Shown here piece after piece: positions 35,501 through 47,419 of a stretch of DNA of 64,000 nucleotides. Position numbers and translations under genes: made by a program. The notes under the pieces are model-generated. The model saw only the letters and a list, made by a program, of their open reading frames with translations, ran no database searches and was not told the origin of the DNA. Numbering within the stretch: position 1 is the stretch's first letter; every line of letters begins with the position of its first letter. Source of the DNA: Crotalaria pallida (Eukaryota; Streptophyta; Magnoliopsida; Fabales; Fabaceae); the NCBI GenBank assembly GCA_037953625.1, contig CM075656.1, positions 85,889,001 to 85,953,000 of the forward strand. The letters run 5' to 3'.

Positions 35501-38500
35501 TGTCCTTTTTTCTTTTTGTGGCCCAGAGAGGTCCATATTAATTACTTTTCATTTTATTGGTAAAAAAGTGTGATTCCGAACTAAAAAGACAAGAAATATT
35601 ATGCTTTAAGTTCGTCTTTATATACCCTTCCCTTGATGATGCTTTTCACATTTTCAAGTGGTTCCCAACTTTGTTAAGGACTTGTAATGTGTTTTCTCGT
35701 TATATTTTAATTCTCTTGACATGGTTTAGATTTTTTATTTGACTTTTTATGGCCAAAAAAATCAGTTTGGCCAGCAACTCTGTTAAGAAATAAGGTTCAG
35801 CCTTTCATCCAAAAAGAAGACATAGAAGTTTGGTGTGGTTAGGGATTCCACTTTTGTATTTCCTTTTCTTTAGTTAAAAAATAAAATCATTTTCTGATAG
35901 GAACCTCCTATCTGGAAGGTTTATTCCACCTCTCAAAGAACCCAAACAATTGTCAAACTAAATAACACACAGATTGTGTACTAGCTTTGTTTCTTAACTT
36001 TGGTAATGAGTTATGGTGGTTCATTTTTCTGTTTTCTCTTTCGTATGTGTTTGTTTGGTGGTTTCTTATGGCATATTTACTTTTGTTTTCTTTGTCCTTT
36101 CTTATTTTCCTTCTATCTAAGTAATGTTTCTTCTTCCATCCTAAAAAGTTCAGGTAACTGGATGAAATTTGTCCATGGACCATTATCTAAAACTGCATAA
36201 TGATATCTGGAAATTTTCAGTACATTAAATACTCTCTACATTCTTTCTTATTTGCAGCTATGTGAACTGTCGTTCCACAAAACTCGACATTTACGGAATC
36301 CATACAATGAGAACTTACCAGTGAAGGTATTATCTTTTCCATTTCTATGGTCTAATTTTAAGCATAGCAAGAGTTGTTTTCTTGCTTCACTCTTGACTAG
36401 CTACCTTCTTTTTCTCTTTCTGATTCTTATACAGAGGAGACTTGTCTTTTGATGTTACTACTTTCTTGAATATAACAAGGGCTGTATTTCTGTGGCTGTT
36501 GATATGATCCTTGTGAATATGTTATTTGGATCCATCTATTCTACTCCAGTAGCTCTATATACTTTAAATTTTACCATACCATCTTGGTTTATATTTTGTC
36601 TTTTGCAACTTTCGTTTTTTGAGTGGCCATTTTGCATCACCAATTAGTAGGGACTACGAGTCCTACTTCTAGCTAAACATACAAACTGATGCAATCTTTT
36701 GTTACTTTTGACCATTGATGGATATCATTATTGTTTGGCATTTACGCAACTATATTATACACACACCAAAAAATAAATGTGTATATATCTGGCCACAGCT
36801 GTCAGCCAGTGAAACTAACCACTTACCTAATGATGCACATAAAATTGTTTTCTAGCTATACACCTTGGATGCATTGCTGTCATGGAAAATAATTTTAACC
36901 ATTAATTTTTAGTTTATTTTACCATTTAAAAAAAACTTTAGGTTAGACAACAAACCTTTATGGTATATACCATATTTCAGAAAGCTTTAGTGACAGTAGA
37001 TAGAATGACCAAACAAATCATTTTAGAAATGTCCTGAATTTTATGGCTTCTTAAGGAATAGAAGATATGCCATTTGAAGTTTAATTTCTGTAGATTAACC
37101 TGTGCTGTGTATAGAAGACGAGTTAAATTTTCTACTAGGCGAGTCATATCAGTATATCACATATATCTGCGGTATTTGCCCAATTGTTCGTCCAATTCAC
37201 TGCATATCCTGTATGATGCCTCTGTTTGTTGGATTAAAAATTTTCTGTTCATGTAATTGCAGATAAGTAGAGATTGTCAAGAGCTGGAGCCCTCTATTGG
37301 CGAGCAACTAGCATCCTTGCTATATCTTGAGCCAGATAGTGAACTCATGGTACTCCTTGAATCATTATCTTGTTTTTGTGAATAGAAATCAAGTTTGGTT
37401 CTTGATGTATGAATGGAGAAAAATAAAATTATTTGGTTTGTTGCTTTGGGAAGTTGAGTAGCTCTGGATTTGTGTTTGCTTGTATATGATGGAACTTTCT
37501 TGCAAAGAAACCTTTAAAAAATAATCATTAGGTTGATTTCTATAATCTGATCTGACCTGCTAGTTGAAAGTTCTTGAAAACACATTGATAATACCGTCAC
37601 TGTCATTTGATTCTCTCCAGGAGACCAGTAAAAGTTCTCAAAAATGAGGCTACAATAAAAGCATATTGTCAAAACTGTCGGCCTTAAATAGTGAGAAAAG
37701 AGAGCAGGAGAGAATGACTAAAAAAATAGATAAAAAGTAATAGCTCGTGTATCATTTTGTAGCAAGAGGCCGTAATCTTGTTATCTAGAAATCTATTAGA
37801 ACCTTTTGTATTCATGGTTAGGGAAAAAACTTGGTGCTAAAATTAATGTTAGATCAGGGGCATTGTCCTGAACCTCCCTAATAGCTAGGTATTCTCTTTT
37901 TATATTGGTCAACTCTCGCATTGAAAGATTAACGTTACCCTAATTAAGTATATGGTATAATACAAGCTAAAATCAACAGCTTGGGTTTTGCAGTAGTTGG
38001 TTATTGGTGAAGTGTATTATTAGTGATCTGTTAATGAATGGATTTTGGGAACATGAACTGCGCTGAACTATTGAACTAAATGTTTTAAGAATTGGATTAA
38101 TCATTCTCGGCTCTGTTTCTCATAACTGCAGGCTATCTCAATTGCAGCAGAGTCTAAGCGAGAAGAAGAGAAAGCAAAGGGAGTGAACCCAGATAATGGA
38201 GGAGAAAATCCAGACATTGTGCCATTTGAAGACAATGAAGAAGAGGAAGAGGAGGAAAGTGATGAAGAGGAGGAGAGCTTTGGTCATACTGTTGTGCCAC
38301 CTAATCAAGGCAGAGGAAGGGGCAGAGGCATGATGTGGCCGCCACCTCACATGCCTCTTGGACGTGGAGCCAGACCTATGCCTGGAATGCCAGGTTTTAA
38401 CCCAGGAATGATGGGTGATGGATTACCATATGGGCCTGATGGATTTGGTATGCCGGATCTTTTTGGTATGGGCCCCCGCGCTTTTGCCCCATATGGTCCT

Positions 38501-38938
38501 AGGTTCAATGGTGATTTTGGAGGCCCCCCAGCAGCCATGATGTTTCGTGGGCGACCCTCACAACCTGGGATGTTTCCAGGTGGTGGGTTTGGGATGATGA
38601 TGAATCCCGGACGCCCCCCCTTTATGGGAGGGATGGGGGTTGGTGGTGCGAATCCAAGAGGTGGCAGGCCAGTAAACATGCCTCCGATGTTTCCCCCACC
38701 TCCACCCGCACCTCAGAATGTCAACCGAGTCTCTAAGAGAGATCAAAGAAATAACGATAGGTATGGATCAGAGCAGGGCAGGAGTCAAGACATGCAGAGT
38801 CAAAGTGGTGGACCTGATGATGAAACACAATACCAGCAAGGATACAAGGCAAATCAGGATGATCAAGATAGTGAAAGTGAGGATGAAGCACCGAGGCGGT
38901 CAAGACACGGAGAGGGGAAAAAGAAAAGGGAAGCATAG
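29593..38938 (+). CDS. CPSF30: CPSF30 with YTH domain (CPSF30-L), poly(A) factor and m6A reader
   Basis: Seven exons: 29593-30008, 32443-32829, 33740-33902, 34894-35004, 36258-36326, 37263-37349, 38132-38938; 679 aa. After MEDSEGVLNFDFEGGLDS come three CCCH fingers: CRHWLRSLCMKGDACGFLH (83-101), CRFFRLHGECREQDCVYKH (111-129), and a third starting at Cys137 that spans the exon 1-2 junction. A Gln-rich linker leads to the YTH domain (about 268-400), whose candidate m6A-cage tryptophans are Trp289, Trp340 and Trp357. Exon 7 encodes an acidic Glu-rich run, a long Gly/Met/Pro-rich region and a basic tail, RRSRHGEGKKKREA. In Arabidopsis this nuclear protein is part of the cleavage and polyadenylation complex, and the long form reads m6A to steer poly(A) site choice. 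It is slightly longer than the Arabidopsis protein (about 630 aa), mainly in the low-complexity tail. Confidence 0.95.
30113..30287 (+). repeat. tRNA-derived SINE in CPSF30 intron 1
   Basis: Starts GGTTGGCCTGGTGGTCGC (A-box-like), has a decayed B-box region near TCAATTCTTAGG, and a body ending GTGTGTGGACACTTTGG. It lies in the sense orientation within 110 bp of the 5' splice site. Confidence 0.6.
30598..30760 (+). mobile_element. RTE-type LINE 3'-end remnant in CPSF30 intron 1
   Basis: Contains AAACCATTGAGAAGGATTTAG, TTTGTCTATAGACATGATTT and GATGTTGTTTGATCC, matching the ACD11-intron copy and ending in a GTT-rich tract as these LINEs do. Sense orientation. Confidence 0.72.
32830..32869 (+). 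other. intron-2 read-through extension giving the short CPSF30-S form
   Basis: If intron 2 is retained, the frame continues from exon 2 for 13 codons to a TGA at 32867-32869. The 280-aa protein keeps all three zinc fingers and the Gln-rich linker but has no YTH domain. Arabidopsis makes an equivalent 28-kDa form by polyadenylation inside the corresponding intron. A TGAATAAAAT at about 33230 is a candidate poly(A) signal. Confidence 0.65.
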
Positions 38939-41900
38939 AAGATGTCAACACAAGCTCTAGTCACTAGCATATGCCTCCGCCAAGCACAACATATCGATGA
39001 TCCACTAACCGAGGATTCTAGGTTCCAGTGTTTTTATTTTCATTGAAATGATGAGACCAGATCTCTTTGTACGAGTTCTTTTTTATCTCGAGACCTGGGA
39101 TGCGCTCCTCAAAAATGAAGTTTAATAATTCTGTTCGTGGGTGATGCAATGTTTACATATAGTTAATTGAACGTTTGTTGCTATCAGAAGCAACAATTAG
39201 TAGACTCAGAAGAATGTACACTTGTTTGTTTCAGCATTTGTAAAGGGATAGTAACATTAGAGTCCTCAATGAAAAGGTTGGATGATTTGCTGCATCCAAC
39301 AAAGCATTTCGTTTATGGCACTAGTTAACATCAGCTGTCAACCAACTCTTTCTTTCAGCTAAATTTTTTCCCTAGTCTTTAAATAGAGTAAAAACTCGGT
39401 TTTGCTGAAATTTGTTTAAGTGCTTTCTAATCATATAAAGAAATTGATGGTTGAAAGAACTAAAACAAGAAATGTAGTATGGTTAAAATAGTGAACTACA
39501 AGAAAAGTTTAAGCTAGAGCGGTTAACAGTTGGATTGCAGAGTAAGCTTAGAACATGACGCATACATGTGACTATAGCATGGTAATTCAAATCTAGTTAC
39601 ATGCATATGATGAAGTTTTGTAGAATTTCTATTTTTTTATAGGCTTTTTATTACCGCAGTTTGTGGTTTGCTGCATGTGTTATATACATTGGGGGAAATT
39701 ATTCCGGCTTCTTTTGATATTTAACATGTTTACATTCAAAGAAACCTTCCTTGAGATTTATATTGCAAGTATGTAAATGCTACATGAAGATATGAATCTC
39801 AAGAGATCAAAAAAAAATAATAAGATAAATGTAATGACGAATAAACCTAAAGGAGGGTAGTATAATCTCTAAAAGAGGGGTCCATAGTATATTTAGGTCA
39901 AACTTCAAGGATGAGTGTAGTTCTCCTTTAATTCAAGAATGTACTACTTTAACCTCTAATCTATAAATATTACTACCTTAGGATGCATTAGAGGTTAAAA
40001 TACCTCTACTGTCATGTAGCAAGAGCCAATCATGACCAGTATATTGCTGATAAAAAAATTTCAAAAAAAATACAAAAAATTGACCGGTATATTCAGAATG
40101 CTACTCTATAACAGAACTCATTTTAGAAGTTTCTTTTCTTTTTTTTTTTTTCAATCCTATATGGTCCTCATATACTCAATTATTGTCGAATTTTATGAGT
40201 TTAGATAAATAATGGGGTATATTAGTATATATATTGACATTTATAATAAGGAGGTTGAAATTTATTTTTTTAAAATTTTTTTATCACCAACGTTTTTGAC
40301 TAGAAGGTGAGAAGGGTACAGCTCTCAAAAATTGAATTCAAATGCTTGTACTCTAGATCCTACATATCTACCATCTAAAATTTATTATAGTGCAGGGCAA
40401 GAGTTCCTAACATGAAGGCGAGATTCCCCTAGATTGATATAAACACGACGACTCTGTCTCGAGAATTAATTAGATATTTATTTATATTATAAACTGTTTG
40501 CTTAGTGACAATGGTTTGTAAAGGTAGGTTAATTATAAATTATAAAGTGATATGTCGGGGCAATTTATTTTAAATTATCGTATCAGCATGTGGGTATAGG
40601 TTGTTGTCGTCTTTTAGGTGTGATGTATACTTTTGGAAACTTTTAATTTTATATCGGTATGTTGACACCACGCGAATAAGAAATACTATCTCACTTATCG
40701 ATTGACGTGATAAGTGATAGAAAAAAAAAAGTGTACATAAATTGTTGGATTATGAAAATACTGTAAAATTATTGGATTCCAACTGCTAATACATACACAT
40801 TTCATACTAATTAATATCATTTTGGTTTATTTACTGAATTATAATCTGGTGGAGACGAGTGTAAGTAATTATTTAATTTCGATATAATATTTTTTTAAAA
40901 TGAAAAATGTCATTGATTAACAGAATGCGTAATACATTATCAATAAACTTTGGGATTATCAAACCTCTTCCTTTTCAAAAAAAAAAAAAATAATAATAAT
41001 AATAATATAATAATATAATAATAATCAAACCTGTTCCTGACTAGAGATGATTTTAACTGCTTGACTAGCAAGCCAATAGGCAACCTTTTACCTGTTCTAT
41101 GAATAATTTTTGATATAATACAAATTCATTAGCATTTCAATATTCTAAATTTAATAAATAAAACAATTGATAAAAATAAAAGTTGAATGTGTTCATTTTT
41201 TTTTTTAAATCTCGATGGAGTTTTTAATGAACTAAACTTTGACCTCATGCAATGCAAAAAGTACTAGTATTTGATACCTCATCCATTTTGCAATTGAGGT
41301 CATTGGCAATTTGGCATAGTATTAAACAAAAGTATTTACCGTAACATTTCTCACAAATATTCAAGATAATATCTATTGTTTAATTTTTTTTTTCACAATA
41401 ATATGTCATTTAATTTTGTTGATGAAAAAAAATTCATTATTTTATTTATCAATTCTTTGAATAAATACAATAATAAGAATGAATAATACAAGTTATTCCT
41501 TGATCCGGATCAATTAATTCAAATAAATCTTAACCAATGATCATGCATTAATTAATTACTTAGAACAATTCTTTGAATAAATACAATAATAAGAATGAAT
41601 ATATGATTGTGATTATTGATCCTAGATCAAGGAATAATTTCTCAATGGTTGACAGATTGGGATAGCAAGTTTGTCACCCAAAAATACAAGCAAACTTTCT
41701 CTTGTCCAACCTTAATAATTTGATTCTCAATATTGGATCTGATCAAACCAACGGAATGGAATTGAGTTGATTATTATTATTTTTGTCAATTGGATTTGAG
41801 TTGATTATTACTATGTGGTTGGATAAAATAAAAAGGCTTTAATAATTTAACTATCATATATGGACAGATAATTTCAAAAGGCATAACCAAAACATTTTCA

Positions 41901-42736
41901 ATTTTTTAATTCAAAAAAAAAAAAAAGACAATCTGTTATCACTAATTATATATTAGAGTTTTCCTTATCTGAAAAACCGGAACTCGATTTCTTGGTTGAG
42001 AAGAATTAGACATGTATTTATATGAATAAACTAGTCATTATATTGTTGTTTTAAGAGACATTAATTTTAGATTCAAAAAAAAAAAAAAGAGACATTAATT
42101 TTTCATTTTAATTACCCATTCAATTGAATACTACCTTCGAAATCAGAAGGCCATCCAATATCATAATGGCAATTCTGTTATAGAAGAAGCACCATTTGCT
42201 TTAGGGTATTTGTAAAAGTTTTTATAATGAAAAAAAATATCATAAGTCTTATATATTTTTTCTTAAAAACATTAAAAGTTACGATTTTTTAGAGTTTTTT
42301 ACCACTTTTTATGTTTTAACAAATATTTTTAAAGCACTTGTTAACATTTTCTTATAAATAATAAGAACAAAACAGTAATAAAAGGATAAGCAATATAAGG
42401 AAAAGCGCTATAATACAGAACCAGCTAGGCAGGGAGCCAGGGAGTGGTTAAGTATGGATTGTAATAAAAATTACTTCTTGTTAATTAACTACTTAACACG
42501 AAATAGAATTTATCAAAGGTATTAACAAAACCACTTCCTACACTAGAAAAGCTGCCAATACAATAATAATAATAAATATATTGCACCAACTCTTGGATAG
42601 ATTCGGCTGACTCTATCGACATGAACATGTGCATTTGTAATTTGTATATGTACAACAATCATATTTTTATCACTTATTTAATGTTTGGAAATTTGGTTCC
42701 ATATTAAAGAATAATGTAGAATGGAAAAGATTTTGG
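38939..42736. other. CPSF30 3' flank and AT-rich intergenic region
   Basis: The 3' UTR probably ends by about 39280. Beyond it there is no gene: homopolymer A/T runs and a (TAA)n tract near 40990-41025. A direct repeat AATTCTTTGAATAAATACAA occurs twice (near 41451 and 41569), the copies enclosing CCTTGATCCGGATCAA, with CCTAGATCAAGGAAT just outside. Confidence 0.5.
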
Positions 42737-43809
42737 TGCATGTTTGATATAGCTGATAAAATGAGATTATGATTTTTTTTTATTATAATTGTTTGGTCTA
42801 TTAAAATTATAATTTGTTCGTGTTTGGATAATCACTTAGCTAAAAAAATGAATTTAAGTTGATTTATTTTGTTTTGATAGTGTAAAAAAAGACTATTTTT
42901 ACTTAGTAAATTAAAAAAAAAGTATATGGAGTGATAAGAATAGAATAAAAAAGTAGGATGGGTCTAAAAAGATAATCTTACACAAAATAATCTCTAGCTA
43001 CTATGAGGGAGCTGTTAGATTTTGATTATTTTTCCGAGAAATAATTTACATTGACAAATAAACACATTCTATTATTATTATTTTTAAAAAGAAAAACTAT
43101 ATTCTTTAGCTAAAACAAACATTTGTAATCTTAAGATTGTGTTTTCAGCTTATTTTTCAAAAATATTCATAATTTAATACTTTCTCCGTCCCTAAATATA
43201 AAGCCTTTTTGGGGGATTTCACGTCCATTAAGAAAGTGAAATAATTTAGTTAATTGTATTGGAAATATGAACTTTTTATATGTAATTTCAAAATTACCCC
43301 TGTTAATATTATTGGGAATCTAAAAAGTGTTAAATAAATAGGGGTGTTTGTGGAAAAGAGTAATTAATGATTATTGAAAATTGGTACAGAGCTTTATAAA
43401 CAGAGACAAAATAAAAGTGTCAAGAGGGCTTTATATTTAGGGACGAAGAGAATATTTTTTTTGCCAATGGAGATTATAATTTTAAATTATATTTTTCGAA
43501 AAAAATAATCAAAATCTAACCGTTCTTTCATAGAGTTGGAGATTATGTTTTTTGGATCATGTAATTTTTCTATTATTTTACTTTTATCACTCCAATACAT
43601 TAACTTGTCCCTTATCACTTCATATCCTTTTTGCAATTTACTCAGTAAAAATAATTTTCTTTACACTGTTCAAACAAAACAGATCAGCTTAAATTTATTT
43701 TTTCAGCTAAGATACTCAAACACAAACAAATTATAATTTTAACATATTATAATCATAAAGCAAATAATAACAATTTCATTTTACCAGCTATACCAAAGTC
43801 CAAACATAT
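42737..43809. mobile_element. long-inverted-repeat element, about 1.07 kb
   Basis: The left arm (42737 on) starts TGCATGTTTGATATAGCTG; the right arm ends CAGCTATACCAAAGTCCAAAC. The arms stay complementary for several hundred bases (for example AAATTATAATTTGTTCGTGT against ACACAAACAAATTATAATTT). The loop contains a Stowaway MITE at 43180-43450. The target duplication is unclear. Class is probably Harbinger or hAT MITE by analogy. Confidence 0.65.
43180..43450. mobile_element. Stowaway-type MITE, same family as 12606-12875
   Basis: TCCGTCCCTAAATATAAAGC and GCTTTATATTTAGGGACGA are inverted termini, with TA at the left flank. The interior matches the 12.6-kb copy in the opposite orientation. Confidence 0.8.
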
Positions 43810-44280
43810 ATTAATTCACCAAGAATTTCATTAGTATGAGCAGAAACATTGAGTGAAAGTCTACCCAAAAAAAGAGTGAAAATGATGACATTTGAAACTA
43901 ATGTTAGCTTTTATACGTAAATGACAATTTGGTAACCTAATAGTAGTATACTTAACAGATTTAATTTTTTTTTCGAGATGGACAGATGTTCCTCAAATTT
44001 AAGGAATTACCTACATAGATCCGAATCCAACTACCCAAGATATATATACAAAGTGCCTTTAAAAAAAAAAAAAAAAAGAAGAAGAAGAAGATATATACAA
44101 GTTGGTGATGGACAGTTTTACCTCCTCGAAGTCTTTGGTCAAACCTTATCAAGATGCGGCACTTCTGTTGCACTTTAATAAATTTTTATTTAAAAAGTTA
44201 TGAGTTTTTAATGAACTAAACTTCTGTTACTCCTTGTCCTCACATTTTGAGATTGTTGCGAGATTGATGATAAAAAGTTT

Positions 44281-44380
44281 TTTTTTTTTATATGGGAAGT
44301 CTGGGACTAGAACCCATGATCTGGGGAGGGGAAAATCCCAAGTGTCCCTGCAGCCACCAACTGGGTTGTTTTACGCGGAC
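44281..44380 (-). repeat. tRNA-derived SINE, minus strand (family C)
   Basis: On the minus strand: CCCAGTTGGTGGCTGCAGGG (A-box region), GGGTTCTAGTCCCAG (B-box-like), then a poly-A, seen as the T-run at 44279-44289. The same family occurs on + at 45440-45547. Confidence 0.75.
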
Positions 44381-44940
44381 AAAAAAAAAATTATTTTAGA
44401 AGTTAAGTTCATTTTATTTTAAATTAAGTATTATATAGTATTTATTTTTTCAACATGAATATGTATTTTAATCTGTATTTTTAGACAAGGACCGATGTTA
44501 AGATTTTTTATAATTTCTTATAAAATCATTGATTATCATTATTTTTTGGGTTGAAAACTTAAAATTATAATTTTTTATTATTAGAAAAAAAATTATAAAA
44601 TTGTATTAAATTACATAATATGTTTGAGATTGTTATGTATTTTATTTTTATTTTTAAGACCATACAATATCACTCTTTGATTTTTTTTTTTCATTTTTTA
44701 TTTTTTAAAACTGTCACTCTTTGATTTTGATCCACTGAAACTTAGAAGAATTTTTCTAATATGCAACCTGAATTTGGATGATTGCTATGCAACTTTTTGT
44801 TGGACTAACGAGAGTTTACTACCTAATATATTTATGTCATGTCATTGTTTAAAATAGCCAAAATTAATTTTTGCAATTTGGTCCAACATAAAAACTACAT
44901 TATTTTAATTTTGTTTTTTTGTACTTTTAGACAAATTATA

Positions 44941-45214
44941 CTCCCTCTGGTCCTATGTATAGAGCATACTTATTCATATCACACGGACCAAAAAAGGTAA
45001 TTAAATTTCTTGAAACTTTAAAAAAATACTTTAACATTACAATTTTACCCTCTTATCTTGTATTCGGAATTTCATAATGTATTATTTCACATTAATGGAT
45101 AAATGGCAAATAAGAGAAAATAACAATAAATACTTCCTAGAAAATGCAAAATGACTTATAAATAGGTCCAAAGAATTTTTCTAGAATATGCCCTATGAAT
45201 AGGACCGGAGGGAG
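44941..45214. mobile_element. Stowaway-type MITE, 274 bp
   Basis: CTCCCTCTGGTCCTATGTAT and CCTATGAATAGGACCGGAGG (inverted), then GAG, flanked by TA at 44939-44940 and 45215-45216. Confidence 0.88.
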
Positions 45215-45439
45215 TAACTTCTAATTACCAAATCAATCAATAACATGTCATTAATATATTAGGTGACAAACTCTCATTAGTCCAACAAAAAGTTACATAG
45301 CAACCATCTAAATTTAGATTGCATATTAGTAATTCCCAACTTAGAAATACATAAATTCGTCAACATTTCTGTTAACATTGATAATGCGTAGGATACAAAA
45401 ATACCCTTGGTTAATACCTTAAAAATTCAGTTGAAATTG

Positions 45440-45547
45440 TCCGTGTAAGATAGCCCAGTTGGTGACTGCAGGGACACTTAGGATTTCCCCCTCTCCCAGG
45501 TCATGAGTTCTAGTCCCAGACCTCCCATGTAAAAAAAAAAAAAAAAA
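45440..45547 (+). repeat. tRNA-derived SINE, family C, 13-bp target duplication
   Basis: GCCCAGTTGGTGACTGCAGG to a 17-base A tail, with TCAGTTGAAATTG duplicated at 45427-45439 and 45548-45560. It is oriented opposite to the copy at 44281-44380. Confidence 0.88.
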
Positions 45548-46255
45548 TCAGTTGAAATTGATAGTGCTGCCGTGCTGGGATAGATCATCTAGTCATCTAA
45601 CCCTTGGCAGTGCTTTACAATTTTTTTTAGCATATAATCATTCAGTTTTCATATATTTCAATCTCTGCCAACCGAAATATTCATAGTTTTCCATTTCTTT
45701 AAGCGCCCAATGATTATAAGGAGTAAAAAATAAATGAATTTTGAAAAAAGTGATATGCATTCGTACCATTAAAATTAGTAAAAGGTATCTATATACTGCA
45801 CAATGTGATTGTAAATCTGTTTGCCCAATTTTTTTTATTTTTTTATTTTTATTTCAGCTGTAAGAAAAAAATAATTTCACATTTATTAATGAAATTAATT
45901 AATTATATTTAATTTTTTAAAATTAAAAAATAAATAAAAGTATTATAGGAAAGTAATATTGAGAATGAAATAAAAATAAAATGAGATAGCCATTTTCTAA
46001 AAATATTTTAGAAAGATAATATTAAAAATAAAACAAAAATTTTAAAATATTAGTTAATTTTTTTTTATATTTTAAATAATTTTTTTAATATTTTAAACCG
46101 AAAAGGTATTAAAAATCAAGGAAAATGCTAAGTTAAAAATAGTATTTTGTCACATAAAGATGTGATTTTTAGGATTTTTAAGAAAGTGATTATGCCAACC
46201 TATGATTGTTTTATTAGTTCTAACAACCTTAACAGCAAGACCCAAAAATCAATTA

Positions 46256-46556
46256 CTTCATCTGTCTCATTATCTTGGTAAAAGTCAAATAAGTCAATGA
46301 AAATAAGAGAGTATCTATTTAATATAATGCATGATTCATTCATTAATTACAAATTGACATTCCACAAATTTTCATATCATTACAATTAATACACATTGCA
46401 ATATTGCTTTAAAAAAAATCTTTAAATACCTTTTCCTTACTTACTTATCAATCATTGATACAATATATAATCTTTAAGATTTTTCATTTATTTTTTTACT
46501 TTAATATGAGACAAAAATTTTTACATTTTTTTACCAAGATAACGGGACGGAGGGAG
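46256..46556. mobile_element. Stowaway-type MITE
   Basis: Inverted ends CTTCATCTGTCTCATTATCT and GATAACGGGACGGAGGGAG, flanked by TA (46254-46255, 46557-46558). The right end was the target of the SINE that follows. Confidence 0.82.
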
Positions 46557-46565
46557 TACATATTT

Positions 46566-46854
46566 TTTTTTTGGTCCGTATTCCTTGCGGAACCACCGGT
46601 ATCCCCAAGAGCACCCTTAATACCAGGGAGCCCATATTTTTTTTTTTGGTCCGTATTCCTTGCGGAACCACCGGTATCCCCAAGAGCACCCTTAATACCA
46701 GGGAGCCCTTGAGACTAATCCGGAGCGAGCTGCGTGGCTGGCTCTCCCAGCGGGATGTTTTTAGTGGGAATCGAACCCGGGGCTACTAGCACCCGTGTCC
46801 CATTCCCAAGATTTCAGTTGGGGCCTTACACCAACTGAACCAAGCCCCGTTGGT
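46566..46854 (-). repeat. SINE with a duplicated 3' segment, 17-bp target duplication
   Basis: On the minus strand it begins CCAACGGGGCTTGGTTCAG and has GGGTTCGATTCCC (B box). The 3' body, starting at GGGCTCCCTGGTATTAAGG, is present twice with a 75-bp period (units at about 46559-46633 and 46634-46708), each with its own poly-A, seen as T-runs. GGAGGGAGTACATATTT is duplicated at 46549-46565 and 46855-46871. Confidence 0.85.
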
Positions 46855-47172
46855 GGAGGGAGTACATATTTGTGAGACTTAATTAACTACCCGAAAATAA
46901 TAACTAGTGATTTTAGAAGATTATTTAAAGAAGTACTGTCTTCAATTTGATCGAAATATAAGAATTTTTTTTAAATATATGAAAAATTTAACTAATTTTA
47001 TTAAATTTTATTTCACTTCCGAATGTTATTTTTCAAAAACATATATAGAAAGTGGTTATTTGAATTAATTTTTATTTTATCTTTAATACTACTTTCCTAA
47101 AATAATTTTATTTTTTTTATAAATTTGAGAAAATTAAATACAATCAGCTAATTTCTTTAATAAATGTGAAAT

Positions 47173-47419
47173 TGTTATGAAACGTATGAAAATAAGGAAG
47201 AAGATAAGAAGATAGGAAACAATATATTGTAATATATTCAGTGTACATTTTACATCATAGTTGAGTCCTATTTATAGGGAGATAGAAAACTCTAATATGG
47301 AGTGGTATCAGCTAAATATAAACACAATCCATCCTAATATGGAATGATATCAACTAGATATAAACACAATCCAATAGATAGTCATCCACTAATTAGATGA
47401 ATATGAATTGTTTATAACA
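47173..47419 (-). repeat. 3' LTR of a minus-strand copia element, 247 bp
   Basis: Read on the minus strand it runs from TGTTATAAACAATTC to CGTTTCATAACA (TG...CA) and contains a TATAAATAGG promoter motif. It is preceded on the minus strand by the polypurine tract TCCAAGGGGGAG (47420-47431). The matching 5' LTR was not found and presumably lies beyond the window. Confidence 0.8.

Noticed and set aside
42418..42460. miR160-like GCAGGGAGCCAGGGAG
   Set aside because: It differs from the conserved miRNA at several positions and no hairpin arm was found nearby.
46455..46789. Open frames with a repeated Pro-rich peptide
   Set aside because: The peptide repeat is the 75-bp SINE tail duplication read as protein.
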